A stretch of 5,547 bases of DNA from an uncultured bacterium. GTDB lineage: Bacteria; Verrucomicrobiota; Kiritimatiellia; UBA8416; CALETX01. A model generated the notes under the pieces. The model ran no database searches. It saw only the letters and a program-made list of their open reading frames with translations, and was not told the DNA's origin. Shown here one piece after another: positions 1 through 5,547 of the stretch. The position numbers were made by a program, and so were the translations under genes. Every line of letters starts with the position of its first letter. Position 1 is the stretch's first letter. The stretch covers positions 1 through 5,547 of the forward strand of contig CALETX010000392.1 in assembly GCA_937920455.1 (NCBI GenBank), in the 5' to 3' direction.

Positions 1-458
1 TCCTGCATCGCCTGCAGCAGCGCGGCTTGTGTCTTGGGCGGAGTGCGATTGATCTCGTCAGCAAGCACAACATTCGCAAAAATCGGACCTTTCACAAACT
101 CAAACACCCTACGCCCCGGACGGTCACTTTCCTGCAGAATGTCAGTCCCAGTTATGTCAGACGGCATCAGGTCGGGAGTGAACTGAATTCGACTGAAGGA
201 AAGCGAAAGCGCGTCGCTGAGCGAATGAATGAGGAGTGTTTTCGCAAGACCTGGCACCCCCATCAGCAAAGCATGGCCTTTTGAAAGAATGCATATCAAC
301 AGCAGCTCGATCACTTCGCTCTGGCCTATTATGACTCTCGCTATCTCCGACCTGAGATCATCGCACAAGGTTCTCAGCCGTTGTATCGCGGCAACGTCAC
401 CGTCGGCCATTACCGGCTGCTCACTCGTCTCAACAGCCTTCTCCCCTAAAACACTCAT
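1..458 (-). CDS. MoxR-family AAA+ ATPase, N-terminal part (3' end beyond window)
   Basis: The first 152 codons of a MoxR-type AAA+ ATPase, cut by the left window edge. MoxR ATPases are cytoplasmic chaperone-like proteins that help mature or activate partner proteins, often encoded next to DUF58 or VWA-domain genes; any such partner would lie outside this window. Visible motifs are a conserved N-terminal helical region with the IGQ motif (residues 44-46), a Walker A GVPGLAKT at 67-74, the family-typical stretch [16 protein letters not shown] at 93-108, and a Walker [10 protein letters not shown] at 130-138 with both acidic residues intact. The start is ATG at 458; a GGAGG ribosome binding site lies at 466-470 with 7 nt spacing, which favours it over the internal Met17. 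It is transcribed divergently from the URO-D gene. Nothing in the visible part is degenerate, so it should be an active ATPase. The family call is secure; the client protein is unknown. Confidence 0.95.
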   Translation of the reverse strand, partial: MSVLGEKAVETSEQPVMADGDVAAIQRLRTLCDDLRSEIARVIIGQSEVIELLLICILSKGHALLMGVPGLAKTLLIHSLSDALSLSFSRIQFTPDLMPSDITGTDILQESDRPGRRVFEFVKGPIFANVVLADEINRTPPKTQAALLQAMQ

Positions 459-648
459 GTTCGTGCCTCCGCCGGATATACTCCCCCATCCGCCACAGGG
501 CTCAACCTACCTATAAATAGAGCAATGCGCAAAGACTTTTCTCCCCTGTTTCCCCAATACGTCCGCAAAACAGCCCTTCGGACGGATCTGGACTTTTGCG
601 GCGGTTTGGGCCATATGTAGTTCTGAACCAGAAGAGGAGTTCCTCAAT
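459..648. promoter_or_regulatory. Divergent intergenic region between moxR-like and URO-D genes
   Basis: These 190 nt must hold the promoters of two divergent genes. An AT-rich near-palindrome CTATAAATAG at 511-520 offers a -10-like hexamer on both strands (TATAAA on plus, TATTTA or TTATAG on minus), but I see no good -35 partner at 16-18 nt for either. Ribosome binding sites lie at both ends: GGAGG on minus (466-470) and AGAGGAG on plus (633-639, 9 nt before the ATG at 649). No GG-N10-GC sigma-54 element was found around the inverted repeats at 560-601. Promoter assignment here is inference. Confidence 0.35.
560..601. repeat. Two overlapping, mutually exclusive inverted repeats upstream of the URO-D gene
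   Basis: CGTCCG (560-565) is matched by CGGACG (579-584), giving a 6-bp stem with a 13-nt loop. CCGCAAAA (563-570) is matched by TTTTGCGG (594-601), giving an 8-bp stem with a 23-nt loop. The two left arms share 563-565, so only one stem can form at a time. The structure ends 47 nt before the URO-D start codon. It could be a leader switch or a pair of operator half-sites; no known riboswitch class is recognised. Confidence 0.4.
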
Positions 649-1806
649 ATGACTGCTACGCCATCCGACGATGAAAAACAGAAAGTGTGGACTGCCTACC
701 GCGAGGGGAAACCGATCCGGGTCCCTCTGCGATGGAATACGAACGTCCGGATAATACTCCTGAACCCTGAGTTAAATCCCGATAAGATAACTTTCGAACA
801 GTATTTTAGCGACCCTGTCACCATGATAAAAGTGCAAGCCATGCACCAAGAGTATGTTGCAACCGTACTGAGCAAGGTCAGCGACACTCCATCGCGTCTC
901 CCCGATTCGTGGAATCTGTATGTTGACAACCAGAACACATACGACGGCGCATATTTCGGAGCGCCAATCTGCTTCGAAGAAGGACAATGTCCCAGCAACA
1001 GACCTTACCTCACCGAAGCCGATGTGGACGATTTTCTGAAAATGGATTTTTCGCGGCCGCTTGAAAACCCGTGGCTGAAATCCAGATTAAAACTGCACAA
1101 AGAACTCATCACCGCCGCAAAGGATTTTGTATATCAGGGCCGAAAGGGCAAAGTTGCGCCTTTCCGTCTCGGCTTCGACGGGCCAGTCACCATCGCAGCA
1201 GTTCTTATGGGCTCGGACTTTTTCTCCCTTTTTGGCGCCGATCCGCCAAAAGCTGCATCCTTCATGCGCAAGATCATTGATGCGGTAATAGCCAGGAATC
1301 GAGCCCTTGTTGAGCTTGATGAAAAATGGACAAAGAGCAGTTGGGGCGGACTGGCCGACGATTCCATACAGCTAATAAGCACCGCCATGTACGAACAATG
1401 GGTTCTGCCCCTTCACGAGCACTGGTTCTCCAGCATATCCGACACGACTCCATCCTCCAAGCGGCGTGGAATCCACCTTTGCGGAGATGTGCAGCGGCAC
1501 CTGCCGCTGATCAGCAGAAAGTTAGGTGTTGTTTCGTTCGACACAGGTTTCCCCATTGACCACGGCAGGCTCAGAAAGGAACTCGGCCCGGAAATTGAAA
1601 TTTCAGGCGGCCCGCCGGTGGACCTCCTGCGGTATGGGACGCCGGACGCTTGCGCAAAAGCTGCCCAGGCCATCTTGCAAAGCGGCATCAAGGCAGGCGG
1701 ACGGTTCATTCTCCAGGAGGGCAATAACCTTCCGCCATGCTCCCCCATCGAGAACCTCGCCGCAGTCTATCAGGCTTGCCTCGAATACGGTGTTTATGAC
1801 CGTTGA
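649..1806 (+). CDS. Uroporphyrinogen decarboxylase (URO-D) superfamily protein, corrinoid methyltransferase-like
   Basis: A 385-residue protein of the URO-D superfamily, which includes HemE and the zinc-dependent methylcobamide:CoM methyltransferases (MtaA/MtbA type). Visible features are GFDGPVTIAAVL (175-186), typical of the conserved central GPxT-like segment, LADDSIQLIS (235-244) resembling the family's DD-x-S segment, HLCGD (276-280) at the metal-binding HxC position, FDTG (297-300), and a C-terminal family-typical end with SPIENLAAVYQA (365-376). It is much more like the methyltransferase-like branch than true HemE, so heme synthesis is unlikely; the methyl donor or substrate is not known. 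The third zinc ligand, normally the Cys of a Gly-Cys pair before the PP segment, is Asn359 here, while Cys364 lies five residues on. The ATG at 649 has an AGAGGAG site 9 nt upstream. It is probably monocistronic or loosely linked to the next plus-strand gene, 211 nt downstream. Length is ordinary for the family. Confidence 0.9.
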   Translation: MTATPSDDEKQKVWTAYREGKPIRVPLRWNTNVRIILLNPELNPDKITFEQYFSDPVTMIKVQAMHQEYVATVLSKVSDTPSRLPDSWNLYVDNQNTYDGAYFGAPICFEEGQCPSNRPYLTEADVDDFLKMDFSRPLENPWLKSRLKLHKELITAAKDFVYQGRKGKVAPFRLGFDGPVTIAAVLMGSDFFSLFGADPPKAASFMRKIIDAVIARNRALVELDEKWTKSSWGGLADDSIQLISTAMYEQWVLPLHEHWFSSISDTTPSSKRRGIHLCGDVQRHLPLISRKLGVVSFDTGFPIDHGRLRKELGPEIEISGGPPVDLLRYGTPDACAKAAQAILQSGIKAGGRFILQEGNNLPPCSPIENLAAVYQACLEYGVYDR

Positions 1807-1924
1807 GTATCGGTAGCTTCGTTCACTGGCCCCTGGCAACTCACCAATGCTGGTCTGGAAACAAAAGAACCATCTATGGCGCCCTGTCTTCCTGGGGCGG
1901 CAACTACTGTGTGCCTGAAAACGT

Positions 1925-1954
1925 TTGACCCGAGTTTCAATCTTGTGAGAATAT
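1925..1954 (+). promoter_or_regulatory. Candidate sigma-70 promoter with extended -10 for the receiver/AAA+ gene
   Basis: TTGACC at 1925-1930 (five of six to the -35 consensus) is followed after 18 nt by GAATAT at 1949-1954 (three of six). A TG lies at 1946-1947, one base before the hexamer, as in extended -10 promoters. Transcription from here would start near 1961, leaving about 57 nt of leader before ATG 2018 but only about 12 nt before the alternative ATG 1973, which mildly supports the later start. The rest of 1807-1924 holds only a weak 5-bp inverted repeat (1880-1899) without a T-tract. Confidence 0.3.
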
Positions 1955-2017
1955 GCCGCCTCGGCAGCATGAATGTTAAATGCAGTACCGCAGGTGCGGC
2001 AGGCAGCCGGTTCAGCA

Positions 2018-3253
2018 ATGGCCAGAATACTGCTAGTAGATGACGAGGTGCTCATCCTCAATGTGCTAAAAACCGTCCTGGCAGGCGACGGCCACGAAGT
2101 GGTCACATGCCAGGATGGAGAGCAGGCCATCAAAGAAATTCAGAAGCAAACCTTTGACCTTGTCATTTCCGACATACGCATGATCCCCATAGATGGGATT
2201 GAGCTCCTGCGCCGCATCCGCTCAATAACCCCTTCCCTGCCGGTAATACTCATGACAGGCTATGGAACGGTTAAGTCCGCCATCGAGGCGCTTCACCTTG
2301 ACGTGTTCGATTACATTCCCAAGCCCATCCGCGTACAGGACTTCCTTCACGTGGTCACCCAGGCTCTCAAATACGGCCACGCGATCGCCGATGGGCAAAT
2401 CAGCCTTGACATTTCCGCAGCATGCCCATTCGACGGCCTCGTAGCCGTGAGCAAATCAATGACAGATGTCTGCTCGATACTCCGTCGCGTTATACCGGTG
2501 GATGTCCCTGTCCTGCTCATCGGAGAATTCGGCTCCGGCCGCCAGACGGTCGCCCGCACAATCCACTCATCATCTCCTCGCAAGGATGCAAAGTTCGTGG
2601 CACTCTCCTGCAGCGAGCTTCCACAGCCGCTTCTGGAAACCGCTTTGTTCGGCGATGGCATAATGCCTCCGGCAGCGGCCGGCGGAACGATCCTGCTGAA
2701 GGACGTCAACATGATGCCGCCGGAAACGCAACAACGGCTCGAAGCCGTACTGAGCCAACGAGGCGCTGCTATAAAAGACAAGAACGCCAGACAGCAGGAA
2801 CCCGAGTCCAGATACCTCGGCACCATCACCGACTTTCCCTCAAGCCGGGCTTCTGAGAGTGACCATCTCTTCAGAAGGATCAAAGCAGTCGAGATCAGAA
2901 TCCCACCACTTCGTGAAAGACCGGAAGATGTGCTGCCGCTCGTGGTGATGGCCCTGAGGAAACGTCTTGCGAAGGATGCTCCGATTCCGCCCATCACGTC
3001 CGACGCTCAGGCTGCGCTGAAATCCTACCCGTGGCCGGGTAATGTCAGCGAATTGGAAAAGGCCGTTGAACACGCCCTTGCCAATCTTGACGCCGGTCGG
3101 ATCACGCGCAAGTCGCTGCCGCAGCGCCTGCAGGCCGCCGTACCCGCCACCTTGCCTCAGGCGAAGGACGATCGGGCTTTCGGAAAGAACAAGTCGCTGA
3201 AAGAGTTCCTCAGCAAGCCCCTCATGAACCTCAAGCAACAAAAAAAGGAATGA
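2018..3253 (+). CDS. Receiver domain fused to degenerate NtrC-type AAA+ domain (pseudo-bEBP, no HTH)
   Basis: A 411-residue response-regulator relative. Residues 1-120 form an intact receiver: acidic D8/D9, phosphoacceptor D52, T80 and K102 are all present. Residues about 140-370 are homologous to the sigma-54 activator AAA+ domain but every key motif is damaged: Walker A is GEFGSGRQ (169-176, Lys to Arg175); the GAFTGA sigma-54 loop is absent between LFG (210-212) and GGT (222-224); Walker B reads GGTILLKDV (Asp-Glu to Lys228-Asp229); the glutamate-switch Asn is Ser197; the first arginine finger aligns with Ser281 while the second (Arg287) remains; sensor II GNVREL has become GNVSEL (Ser344). 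RIPPLRERPEDV (294-305) and PWPGNV (338-343) are conserved, so the ancestry is secure. The C-terminus has no Fis-type HTH, only a basic KQQKKE tail. Normal sigma-54 activation and ATP hydrolysis are therefore unlikely. The start at 2018 fits the receiver domain (MARILLVDDE); an in-frame ATG at 1973 would add 15 residues, and neither has a strong ribosome binding site. Confidence 0.9.
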   Translation: MARILLVDDEVLILNVLKTVLAGDGHEVVTCQDGEQAIKEIQKQTFDLVISDIRMIPIDGIELLRRIRSITPSLPVILMTGYGTVKSAIEALHLDVFDYIPKPIRVQDFLHVVTQALKYGHAIADGQISLDISAACPFDGLVAVSKSMTDVCSILRRVIPVDVPVLLIGEFGSGRQTVARTIHSSSPRKDAKFVALSCSELPQPLLETALFGDGIMPPAAAGGTILLKDVNMMPPETQQRLEAVLSQRGAAIKDKNARQQEPESRYLGTITDFPSSRASESDHLFRRIKAVEIRIPPLRERPEDVLPLVVMALRKRLAKDAPIPPITSDAQAALKSYPWPGNVSELEKAVEHALANLDAGRITRKSLPQRLQAAVPATLPQAKDDRAFGKNKSLKEFLSKPLMNLKQQKKE

Positions 3254-3345
3254 GCTTCTTATCATGCAGGGGAATATCAGCATCATGACCAACTGGATAT
3301 CGCAGGTGCTGGTCTGAACTTCGGATGCCATATCACCGGGCTATC

Positions 3346-3368
3346 AAAATCGGCCGCCGGATTTTTTT
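3346..3368 (+). terminator. Candidate Rho-independent terminator after the receiver/AAA+ gene
   Basis: AAAATCGG (3346-3353) pairs with CC (3357-3358) and GATTTT (3360-3365) around a CCG loop, with one bulged G at 3359, and is followed by the rest of a seven-T run (3362-3368). The A-run on the left arm could also let it work on the minus strand for the convergent operon. The GC core is only short and the hairpin sits 93 nt after the stop codon, so the call is moderate. Confidence 0.4.
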
Positions 3369-3372
3369 ACGA

Positions 3373-3388
3373 CTCACAGCGCTGTGAG
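3373..3388. repeat. Perfect 16-bp palindrome CTCACAGCGCTGTGAG
   Basis: CTCACAGC at 3373-3380 is followed directly by its exact reverse complement GCTGTGAG at 3381-3388, with no spacer. A near-copy of the half-site (CACAGCAC) lies at 3408-3415. Zero-spacer dyads of this size fit a dimeric repressor operator better than an RNA hairpin, which would need an open loop. No start codon of a supported gene is close enough downstream to assign a target. It begins five bases after the T-run of the candidate terminator. Confidence 0.6.
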
Positions 3389-3442
3389 ACATCAGCGCCG
3401 ATTCGATCACAGCACGGTTTATAGAAATGTCTGGCCGACGAG

Positions 3443-3574
3443 ACGGGCACCGACAAGAACGGAACGGGACTGACACTTGTGATGGGCACAAGTCAAACGG
3501 GCCGCAGAATTGTCGTAGAATACTCCTGGGGACAGAGCAGCGGCGCCTGCTGCTGGGAAAACTTCCATAAAGAC
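3443..3574 (+). pseudogene. Possible decayed histidine-kinase ATPase (HATPase_c) C-terminal remnant
   Basis: In the frame open from 3425 the translation includes GTGLTL (3461-3478), like the GTGLGL G2 box of histidine kinases, and then RRIVVEYSWGQSSGA, which resembles the strand and turn that follow it (GGRIVVESEPGQG). The spacing between the two is about three residues shorter than usual. The upstream N and G1 boxes are absent: an in-frame TAG lies at 3422, and another frame just before it offers only ITARFIEMSG, faintly like the G1 strand. The fragment directly follows a receiver-domain gene, where a partner kinase could have stood. The resemblance is by eye and may be chance. Confidence 0.3.
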
Positions 3575-3683
3575 GTAACGCAGGAACCGGGGCATGAGGA
3601 TCTAAAGCCTGAGAAAATCGTGGCAGGGCTGCGCATCATCAAGGCCAGGTGCGAGGCTGACCGGTCCGGCGGAACAGGACATG

Positions 3684-4679
3684 TCAGACCGGCGCGCGCT
3701 TCGTGACAAACCGACCGTTCCTAAAGGCGCTTTCCCTTGCCCTGATGACCATCCGCGTCGGATGCAGCTCTTCCTCCAGAGAGAAGGGCATGGATCCATT
3801 TCCCACCAGCGCGTCCAAATACAATGCAAGAAATGAGCGACGCTCATTAGCATCCGGCAACGGCCCCAGATCCTTATCGCCGATGACAAGCCTGGTTCTT
3901 GCCCCGCCATCCACAGCCTCCACAAAACCCAACGTCCCGAAAATCCGCAGCGTCTCATTGCCCCAGCCGCCAAACCCGCGCTGATTCAGATAGTTTGCAA
4001 GCGCAGATGCCACACCGCCGTTTTCAAGCTTCATCAGGAACGAAACCGCCATTCTCAGGTTTCCTCTTCCAGGATTGCCCAACGATGTCTCCATCGCCGC
4101 AATTCCGGCAACCCGAGTGCCAGCCACGTGCTCTATCATTCTCAACGCATGAACCCCCACCTGCAACGTCAGCCCTCCATCCACATCCTCGTCCTGGGGC
4201 CGCCCTTCGTGATAAGGATACGATTTCTGTGCAAACACCTGAACCACCGGCCCCAACCGGCCCGAACGAACAACCCTTCCCATGGCAAGATAGGGAGCGT
4301 CCAGAGCCGTCCCAGCCATTTCATGAAAATGACACCCCGATCGTTCCACAGCAGTGATGATCCCGTCCAGATCCTTCTCAGTCATAGCGCATGGCTTCTC
4401 GGCATATACGTGTTTGCCAGCCCGCAGACATCTGATCGCATCAGCAGCCTGATCGCGACGCCTGGGCGAGCACAATGAGACAAGCTCGACATCGCTGTCA
4501 CGCAGAAGATCATCAAGACGATCGTGGCATCGCAGATTCGGAAGAGTTTTTCGAAGTTCGTCAATCACGCGCTCCGGGAATCCCGCAACCGCAGTCAATT
4601 GCGCATTCTGCAGGGAAAGAAGTTCGTTTTGTATCTGATGACCGTTCAGGCCATACAGTCCTATCTTGATTTTCTTCAC
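3684..4679 (-). CDS. Gfo/Idh/MocA family NAD(P)-dependent oxidoreductase
   Basis: A 331-residue oxidoreductase of the Gfo/Idh/MocA family, cytoplasmic enzymes that oxidise or reduce hydroxyls of sugars, inositols and related compounds with NAD(P). The N-terminal Rossmann fold shows GLYGLNG (7-13), a slightly modified GxGxxG, and SLCSPRRR (68-75) at the end of the fourth strand. The family EKP motif is at 94-96 (YAEKP), supplying the catalytic-area lysine. The C-terminal domain carries GGLTLQVGVHALRMIEH (168-184); the usual DxGxHxxD here reads QxGxHxxR, keeping His177 but losing both acidic residues, so catalysis may be altered. The start is GTG at 4679, chosen because AAGGAGG lies 9 nt upstream and the Rossmann strand KIKIGLYG follows directly. 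It is the second gene of a minus-strand operon, 26 nt after the propeller-like gene. Substrate is unknown; a sugar or sugar-acid derivative is likely from family and context. Confidence 0.93.
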   Translation of the reverse strand: MKKIKIGLYGLNGHQIQNELLSLQNAQLTAVAGFPERVIDELRKTLPNLRCHDRLDDLLRDSDVELVSLCSPRRRDQAADAIRCLRAGKHVYAEKPCAMTEKDLDGIITAVERSGCHFHEMAGTALDAPYLAMGRVVRSGRLGPVVQVFAQKSYPYHEGRPQDEDVDGGLTLQVGVHALRMIEHVAGTRVAGIAAMETSLGNPGRGNLRMAVSFLMKLENGGVASALANYLNQRGFGGWGNETLRIFGTLGFVEAVDGGARTRLVIGDKDLGPLPDANERRSFLALYLDALVGNGSMPFSLEEELHPTRMVIRARESAFRNGRFVTKRAPV

Positions 4680-4688
4680 GAAAACACG

Positions 4689-4695
4689 CCTCCTT
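4689..4695 (-). promoter_or_regulatory. Strong Shine-Dalgarno site for the GTG-initiated oxidoreductase
   Basis: AAGGAGG on the minus strand matches the anti-SD core and stands 9 nt before GTG 4679. It decides this start and lies inside the 26-nt gap to the preceding gene's TAG, consistent with translation from a shared mRNA. Confidence 0.8.
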
Positions 4696-4705
4696 CACGA
4701 ATTCA

Positions 4706-5547
4706 CTATTCCGGCGGTGGCCCGACCGGCATCTTCCCTAAGTGCAGTCCCCATCTCATTTCGCCATCAATCCCCTGCACCCATACCGAAAGCAGACCCA
4801 CAATTTCGCCGGTATCAGGATCGCAAAATGCCCTCAGACATTTGATTCCACGGTTTGAGACTGCCGCCCTGGTGATTTCCGGCTGCCTGCCGTACATGTG
4901 CCATTCAACTCCGTCACGGGACCAGAAATGCCAGATTGACTGCGGAGGCCATGTGTCAGTGATCCAAGCATGCCACTCCTTCTCAGACACGCGCAAGACT
5001 GTAGGAAAGCAGCCGCCTCTGTGTGCTTCCTTTGGAAAGTCCTTCAGCAACTCTACCGGCCGACCTTCCGAGTCCCTCACGAAACGCCATTCGCCAAAAA
5101 GATCATCTGCCTCAGCCGCCGTCATCACCTGCCCGAAGCCGTTGAGATACATCCGCCATCTCCCATCCGGCAAACGAAACAGCGATCCGCCGTCGCTCCA
5201 GATAGTCCGCCTTGCCATCTCTTGGCGAGGTTCTCCGCCGACTATACCGTGGTATGTGAGACCGCCACCTTTGGCTGAAGAAGTGAGGATCGCCGGCATA
5301 AGGAAGACCGAGCCGGGAAGATAATCTGGACACACACAAGCCATCACCACCCTGCCAAACTCGGCATCTGGCAGCACGAAAGGCCTTGTGAAACCGCGTT
5401 TCTCAGACAGCCTGTTCGTTTCGACCTTGTCGTATACATCGTCAATCGCGGTTCCGTCGCACATTTTCTCATGCTTCCCCAGCGACTCAAGCGATGGGCC
5501 TCGTTGCACCACTATTTGCCGGTCCGGAGCGCCACCTTCACCCCACG
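4706..5547 (-). CDS. Tryptophan-rich, probable five-bladed beta-propeller (glycosidase-like) protein, N-terminus beyond window
   Basis: The frame stays open to the right edge (residues WGEGGAPDRQI precede the GTG at 5512), so this is the C-terminal 279 or so residues of a longer protein; the GTG at 5512 is probably internal. Numbering from 5512, the protein shows blade-like units typical of GH32/GH43-type five-bladed propellers and related sugar-processing proteins: WSDGGSLFRLPDGRWRMYLNGF (105-126), FGEWRFVRDSEG (139-150), EWHAWITDTWPP (179-190) and SIWHFWSRDGVEWHMYG (192-208), the last with an Asp-box-like SRDGVEW. Trp and aromatic residues near Asp and Glu fit sugar binding. I cannot assign a glycoside hydrolase family or catalytic triad by eye, and no signal peptide can be judged because the N-terminus is missing. 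The stop is TAG at 4706-4708, 26 nt before the oxidoreductase start, so the two are probably cotranscribed. Coding status is firm; the function is a fold-level guess. Confidence 0.8.
   Translation of the reverse strand, partial: WGEGGAPDRQIVVQRGPSLESLGKHEKMCDGTAIDDVYDKVETNRLSEKRGFTRPFVLPDAEFGRVVMACVCPDYLPGSVFLMPAILTSSAKGGGLTYHGIVGGEPRQEMARRTIWSDGGSLFRLPDGRWRMYLNGFGQVMTAAEADDLFGEWRFVRDSEGRPVELLKDFPKEAHRGGCFPTVLRVSEKEWHAWITDTWPPQSIWHFWSRDGVEWHMYGRQPEITRAAVSNRGIKCLRAFCDPDTGEIVGLLSVWVQGIDGEMRWGLHLGKMPVGPPPE

Larger units (their letters stand above)
3254..3683. other. Gene-poor convergent intergenic region (430 nt)
   Basis: This stretch separates two convergent genes. It contains a terminator-like hairpin (3346-3368), a perfect 16-bp palindrome (3373-3388) and a faint histidine-kinase ATPase-like fragment (3443-3574). 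No tRNA, insertion sequence ends or well-supported intact gene is visible. A short plus-strand reading frame runs from about 3479 (GTG, then ATG 3482) to 3706, overlapping the 3' end of the minus-strand oxidoreductase gene by 23 nt. It lacks a convincing ribosome binding site and I do not call it as a gene. Confidence 0.5.

Noticed and set aside
586..620. Sigma-54 (-24/-12) promoter upstream of the URO-D gene
   Set aside because: TGGACTTTTGC looks suggestive, but no GG-N10-GC spacing is met.
1880..1899. Inverted repeat CGCCC/GGGCG after the URO-D gene as a terminator
   Set aside because: Only 5 bp of stem and no following T-run.
1603..2133. A 176-codon open frame on the minus strand crossing 1807-2017
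   Set aside because: It overlaps the 3' end of the URO-D gene and the start of the receiver gene in antisense, with no recognisable motif; the intergenic part alone has no coding signature.
2347..2997. A 216-codon open frame on the minus strand
   Set aside because: It lies antisense to the receiver/AAA+ gene, whose domain homology is clear, and its translation shows no recognisable domain.
3479..3706. A 75-codon plus-strand frame as an intact small gene
   Set aside because: No convincing ribosome binding site, no full domain, and its end overlaps the oxidoreductase gene; the kinase-like part is better described as a possible remnant.
4524..5324. A 266-codon open frame on the plus strand
   Set aside because: It is antisense to both the propeller-like gene and the 5' part of the oxidoreductase, shows no family motif, and spans their intergenic gap with its Shine-Dalgarno site.

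Overview
The window looks like a bacterial chromosome segment with mixed-strand genes, moderate-to-high GC and clear Shine-Dalgarno sites. It carries five protein-coding genes, two of them cut by the window edges. The mix (a MoxR AAA+ ATPase, a URO-D superfamily protein, an NtrC-like response regulator relative, a Gfo/Idh/MocA oxidoreductase and a tryptophan-rich, probably beta-propeller sugar-related protein) resembles genomes of carbohydrate-degrading bacteria of the Planctomycetes-Verrucomicrobia-Lentisphaerae type. That placement is an inference from gene content; no taxonomic marker is present.

Layout. 1-458 (minus): N-terminal 152 codons of a canonical MoxR ATPase, running off the left edge. 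459-648: divergent intergenic region with two mutually exclusive inverted repeats. 649-1806 (plus): URO-D/methylcobamide-methyltransferase-like protein with an HxCGD motif but an altered third metal-ligand position. 1807-2017: spacer with a plausible extended -10 promoter. 2018-3253 (plus): a receiver domain fused to an NtrC-type AAA+ domain whose Walker A, Walker B, GAFTGA, glutamate-switch and sensor II signatures are all degraded, and which has no HTH domain. 3254-3683: gene-poor convergent region with a terminator-like hairpin, a perfect 16-bp palindrome and a faint histidine-kinase ATPase-like fragment. 3684-4679 and 4706-5547 (minus): a two-gene operon, transcribed right to left, of a tryptophan-rich propeller-like protein (truncated by the right edge) followed 26 nt later by a Gfo/Idh/MocA oxidoreductase.

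How they work together. The minus-strand pair on the right probably acts in sugar or glycoside metabolism. The left part pairs a MoxR chaperone-like ATPase, divergently, with a URO-D protein that is followed by the pseudo-NtrC regulator. The regulator keeps all receiver phosphorylation residues but should be unable to act as a normal sigma-54 activator, so it may signal by phosphorylation-dependent protein contacts. It is the most unusual object in the window. No mobile element, CRISPR array, tRNA or rRNA was recognised.
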